Shown here piece by piece: positions 61,480 through 64,000 of a DNA stretch of 64,000 nt (its first letter is position 1; each line of letters opens with the position of its first letter). The position numbers and the translations under genes are program-made. A model generated the notes under the pieces. The model saw only the letters and a program-made list of their open reading frames with translations, had not been told where the DNA came from and did no database searches. Source of the stretch: Streptomyces cellostaticus (GTDB lineage Bacteria; Actinomycetota; Actinomycetes; Streptomycetales; Streptomycetaceae); NCBI RefSeq assembly GCF_023630175.1, contig NZ_JALLIN010000005.1:124001-188000 (forward strand), read 5' to 3'.

Positions 61480-62570
61480 TTCCGGGTCATGACGCCATAG
61501 CCCGTCGTGCGGACGAGCATCTGGTGGCCCAGCGGGTGCAGCTCCCGAGGAAGGTGGTGGAGCGCCCGATCCGCCAGGTGGTCAAACGGCTGCTCATGGC
61601 CCTGATGGTGCTGGTCGCCACCGCGTTCGTCGTCTATGCCGATCGCGACGGCTACCACGACAACTCCGACGGCTCCGTGGACCTGCTGGACGCGTTCTAC
61701 TATGCGACCGTCACCCTCTCGACCACCGGGTACGGCGACATCACCCCGGTCAGCGACGGCGCCCGGCTCACCAATATCTTCGTCATCACGCCCCTGCGGG
61801 TGCTGTTCCTGATCATCCTGGTCGGCACCACGCTGGAGGTCCTCACCGAACGCACCCGGGAGGAATGGCGCCTGAACCGCTGGAGGTCCACCTTGCGCGA
61901 CCACACCGTCGTCATCGGCTACGGCACCAAGGGGCGGTCGGCCATCCAGACCGTCTGTGCCACCGGTCTGAAGGCAGAGCAGGTGGTCGTGGTCGACCCC
62001 GGCTCCAAGGCGGTCGACGCCGCGACGGCCGAGGGCTACGCGGGTGTCATGGGCGACGCCACCCGCAGTGACGTGCTGCGGCGGGCCGAGGTGCACAAGG
62101 CGCGGCAGATCATCGTCGCTCCGCAGCGCGACGACACGGCGGTGCTGGTCACGCTGACCGCCCGGCAGCTCAACCGGAGCGCGAAGATCGTGGCCGCGGT
62201 CCGCGAGGAGGAGAACGCCCCGCTGCTCAAGCAGTCGGGTGCCGACGCCGTCATCACCAGTTCCGGCGCGGCCGGCCGGCTGCTCGGCCTCTCCGTGCTC
62301 AGCCCCGCCGCCGGCATGGTGATGGAGGACCTGATCCAGCAGGGCAGCGGTCTCGACATCATGGAGCGGCCCGTGGTGCGGGCCGAGGTGGGCAAGGGCC
62401 CGCGCGAGACGGACGACCTCGTGGTCAGCGTGGTGCGCGGGCACCGGGTCCTCGGCTACGACGATCCGTCCATCGGCTCCCTGCAGCTGACGGACCGCCT
62501 GATCACCATCGTCCGGGCGAGCCCGGGCGCCCGGGTCACCCCGCATCCCCGTCCGCTGCCGGGCGACTGA
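61473..62570 (+). CDS. Potassium channel with RCK/TrkA domains
   Basis: A 365-residue two-TM channel: TM1 (LLMALMVLVATAFVVYA), canonical filter TVTLSTTGYGDITPVSDG, TM2 (ITPLRVLFLIILVGTTLEVL), then RCK N (VVIGYGTKGRSAIQTVC) and RCK C domains binding ligands such as NAD, ATP or Ca. Conducts K+ across the membrane. GTG at 61473 overlaps moeA by four bases; translation is coupled. Confidence 0.93.
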   Translation: MKLPGHDAIARRADEHLVAQRVQLPRKVVERPIRQVVKRLLMALMVLVATAFVVYADRDGYHDNSDGSVDLLDAFYYATVTLSTTGYGDITPVSDGARLTNIFVITPLRVLFLIILVGTTLEVLTERTREEWRLNRWRSTLRDHTVVIGYGTKGRSAIQTVCATGLKAEQVVVVDPGSKAVDAATAEGYAGVMGDATRSDVLRRAEVHKARQIIVAPQRDDTAVLVTLTARQLNRSAKIVAAVREEENAPLLKQSGADAVITSSGAAGRLLGLSVLSPAAGMVMEDLIQQGSGLDIMERPVVRAEVGKGPRETDDLVVSVVRGHRVLGYDDPSIGSLQLTDRLITIVRASPGARVTPHPRPLPGD

Positions 62571-62617
62571 GCGGGCCTGCCCCGGGGAGGGCACCGGTGG
62601 GGAGTAGCGTCACGGGC

Positions 62618-63598
62618 ATGCATGCGATCACGATTCCCGAACCTGGTGGGCCCGAGGCGCTGGTGTGGGACGAGGTCCCCGACCCCGTGCCCGGCGAGGG
62701 CGAAGTGCTGGTCGAGGTGGTGGCCAGCGCCGTCAACCGTGCCGACATCATGCAGCGTCAGGGCTTCTACGACCCGCCGCCGGGCGCGTCCCCGTACCCC
62801 GGGCTGGAGTGCTCGGGAAGGATCGCCGAGCTCGGCCCCGGGGTCTCCGGCTGGGCCGTGGGCGACGAGGTCTGCGCGCTGCTCGCGGGCGGCGGCTACG
62901 CCCGGAAGGTCGCGGTGCCGGCCGGGCAGTTGCTGCCCGTGCCCGAGGGCGTCGAACTGCGGCAGGCGGCCGCGCTGCCCGAGGTGGTCTGCACCGTCTG
63001 GTCCAACGTCTTCATGGTCGCCCATCTGCGTCCGGCCGAGACCCTGCTGGTGCACGGTGGTTCCAGCGGTATCGGCACCATGGCCGTCCAGCTCGCCCGG
63101 GCCGTAGGAGCCAGGGTCGCGGTGACCGCCGGGACGAAGGAGAAGCTGGACCACTGCGCCCGGCTGGGCGCGGACATCCTGATCAACTACCGCGACCAGG
63201 ACTTCGTCGCCGAGATCAAGCAGGCCACGAACGGCGCGGGCGCCGACGTCATCCTGGACAACATGGGCGCCAAGTACCTGAACCGCAACGTCCAGGCCCT
63301 CGCCGTCAACGGCCGACTCGCGATCATCGGCATGCAGGGCGGGGTCAAGGGCGAGCTCGACATCGCCACCCTGCTGGGCAAGCGGGCCGCGATCAGCGCG
63401 ACCTCGCTGCGGGCCCGTCCGCTGAGCGAGAAGACCGCGATCGTGGCCGCCGTGCGCGAGCACGTGTGGCCGCTGCTGACCGAGGGGCACGTCCGTCCGG
63501 TGGTCGACCGGGAGCTGCCGATGACTCAGGCGGCCGAGGCGCACCGGGTGGTGGAGGAGAGCGGCCACATCGGCAAGGTGCTGCTGGTCGCGCCGTAG
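62618..63598 (+). CDS. NAD(P)H quinone oxidoreductase (zinc-independent MDR family)
   Basis: A 326-residue medium-chain reductase, similar to PIG3-like quinone reductases: MHAITIPEPGGPEALVWDEV, NRADIMQRQGFYDPPPGASP, and the NADPH-binding HGGSSGIGTMAVQLARAVGA. No zinc ligands at the expected sites. ATG at 62618 matches family starts; GTG at 62597 with GGGGAGG upstream is an alternative. Confidence 0.92.
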   Translation: MHAITIPEPGGPEALVWDEVPDPVPGEGEVLVEVVASAVNRADIMQRQGFYDPPPGASPYPGLECSGRIAELGPGVSGWAVGDEVCALLAGGGYARKVAVPAGQLLPVPEGVELRQAAALPEVVCTVWSNVFMVAHLRPAETLLVHGGSSGIGTMAVQLARAVGARVAVTAGTKEKLDHCARLGADILINYRDQDFVAEIKQATNGAGADVILDNMGAKYLNRNVQALAVNGRLAIIGMQGGVKGELDIATLLGKRAAISATSLRARPLSEKTAIVAAVREHVWPLLTEGHVRPVVDRELPMTQAAEAHRVVEESGHIGKVLLVAP

Positions 63599-63620
63599 CC
63601 CGTACGGTCCCGGCCGCTCC

Positions 63621-63651
63621 CGGGCCGGCTCGCGATGTCCGAGCCGGCCCG
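63621..63651. terminator. Bidirectional terminator after quinone reductase
   Basis: CGGGCCGGCTCG (63621-63632), 7-base loop, CGAGCCGGCCCG (63640-63651): 12-bp perfect stem between convergent genes. Confidence 0.85.
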
Positions 63652-63657
63652 GTCCGG

Positions 63658-63987
63658 TCAGCCGCGGCGGATCCGCAGTCCGAGGAACGCCAGGCCCAGT
63701 CCGACACCGACGAGGACCAGCCCGGTGCCCAGCGGCAGGATCTCCAGCGTCGGCTCGGTGGGGGCTGCGTCCTGGCGGACGTCCTCCCGCGCCTCGGTCT
63801 GCCGCGAGGGGCGGGCGGGTTCCAGCCCGGCCTCCTCGGGCGGCGCGGACGCCATGGCGGTTCCGGCGGGGATGTCGGCGGTCTCCGGCTCCTGCGGATC
63901 GAAGGGGTCGGGCGCCCTGGTCACCGTCCCGGAGCTGTCGTCGCCCTCCTCCTCGGCGGCCGGCCCGTCCGGGCGGCCGGGGCGCAT
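63658..63987 (-). CDS. Small membrane protein with acidic N-terminal region
   Basis: A 109-residue protein: acidic, Pro-rich N-terminus (PAAEEEGDDSSGTVTRAPD) and a C-terminal TM (LGTGLVLVGVGLGLAFLGLR) ending IRRG. ATG at 63987 with GGGGGAGGGG upstream. A tail-anchored topology is suggested. No family recognised; the window edge hides its neighbour. Confidence 0.65.
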   Translation of the reverse strand: MRPGRPDGPAAEEEGDDSSGTVTRAPDPFDPQEPETADIPAGTAMASAPPEEAGLEPARPSRQTEAREDVRQDAAPTEPTLEILPLGTGLVLVGVGLGLAFLGLRIRRG

Positions 63988-64000
63988 CCGCCCCTCCCCC

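Overview
This is a high-GC actinobacterial chromosome segment, almost certainly Streptomyces. Evidence: pervasive GTG and TTG starts, third-position GC bias, DLW-39, CrgA, class E sortase and DUF3566 proteins, perfect parS (GTTTCACGTGAAAC) and DnaA-box sequences, and a gyrA-to-pknB gene order typical of the oriC-proximal core. The window opens in the 3' end of gyrA, so oriC should lie just outside the left edge.

Left part (1-11.4 kb). gyrA and a DUF3566 membrane protein are followed by tRNA-Ile(GAT). An 8.7 kb actinomycete integrative and conjugative element (AICE, pSAM2 type) is inserted in this tRNA, bounded by 44-bp direct repeats (1527-1570 and 10266-10309). One long leftward operon carries an SCO3933-like protein, the FtsK-like transfer ATPase TraB, Spd spread proteins, a GGDEF protein, three tiny proteins, the RepSA initiator, excisionase and integrase. 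A divergent GntR/UTRA regulator faces four TCTAGAGA operator boxes. Just outside attR lies a decayed second integrase 3' end, the trace of an earlier related element in the same tRNA.

11.4-27.5 kb. A very large nSTAND-type NTPase with 14 WD40 repeats is followed by a ferredoxin, a glycosyltransferase, a small secreted protein, DLW-39, a secreted membrane-anchored protein overlapping tail to tail with a Ser/Thr kinase, an XRE regulator with a near-perfect operator, and tRNA-Ala. Then come a peptidyl-prolyl isomerase, rhomboid protease, crgA and a DUF881 protein. The rhomboid-crgA gap holds a cluster of DnaA boxes, and a parS site lies at 23.1 kb.

27.3-38.9 kb. A glutamine amidotransferase and two class E sortases face the conserved growth and division operon pknB-pbpA-rodA-pstP-fhaB-fhaA, which is followed by tRNA-Leu(CAG).

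39-51 kb. A permease, a two-TM ion channel, an unusual RCK-TM-RCK protein, DUF2252, J-domain-like and rhodanese proteins, a DUF5819/HTTM pair and a SpoU-type RNA methyltransferase.

51-64 kb. Acyl-CoA catabolism: paaN divergent from paaH-paaR, then bkdR divergent from bkdABC (branched-chain 2-oxoacid dehydrogenase). An ACCGAACnATCGGT palindrome occurs in both the paa and the bkd control regions, suggesting shared TetR control. A molybdopterin pair (mobA-moeA) overlaps a potassium channel gene whose start codon lies inside a second parS site. A quinone oxidoreductase and a small membrane protein close the window.
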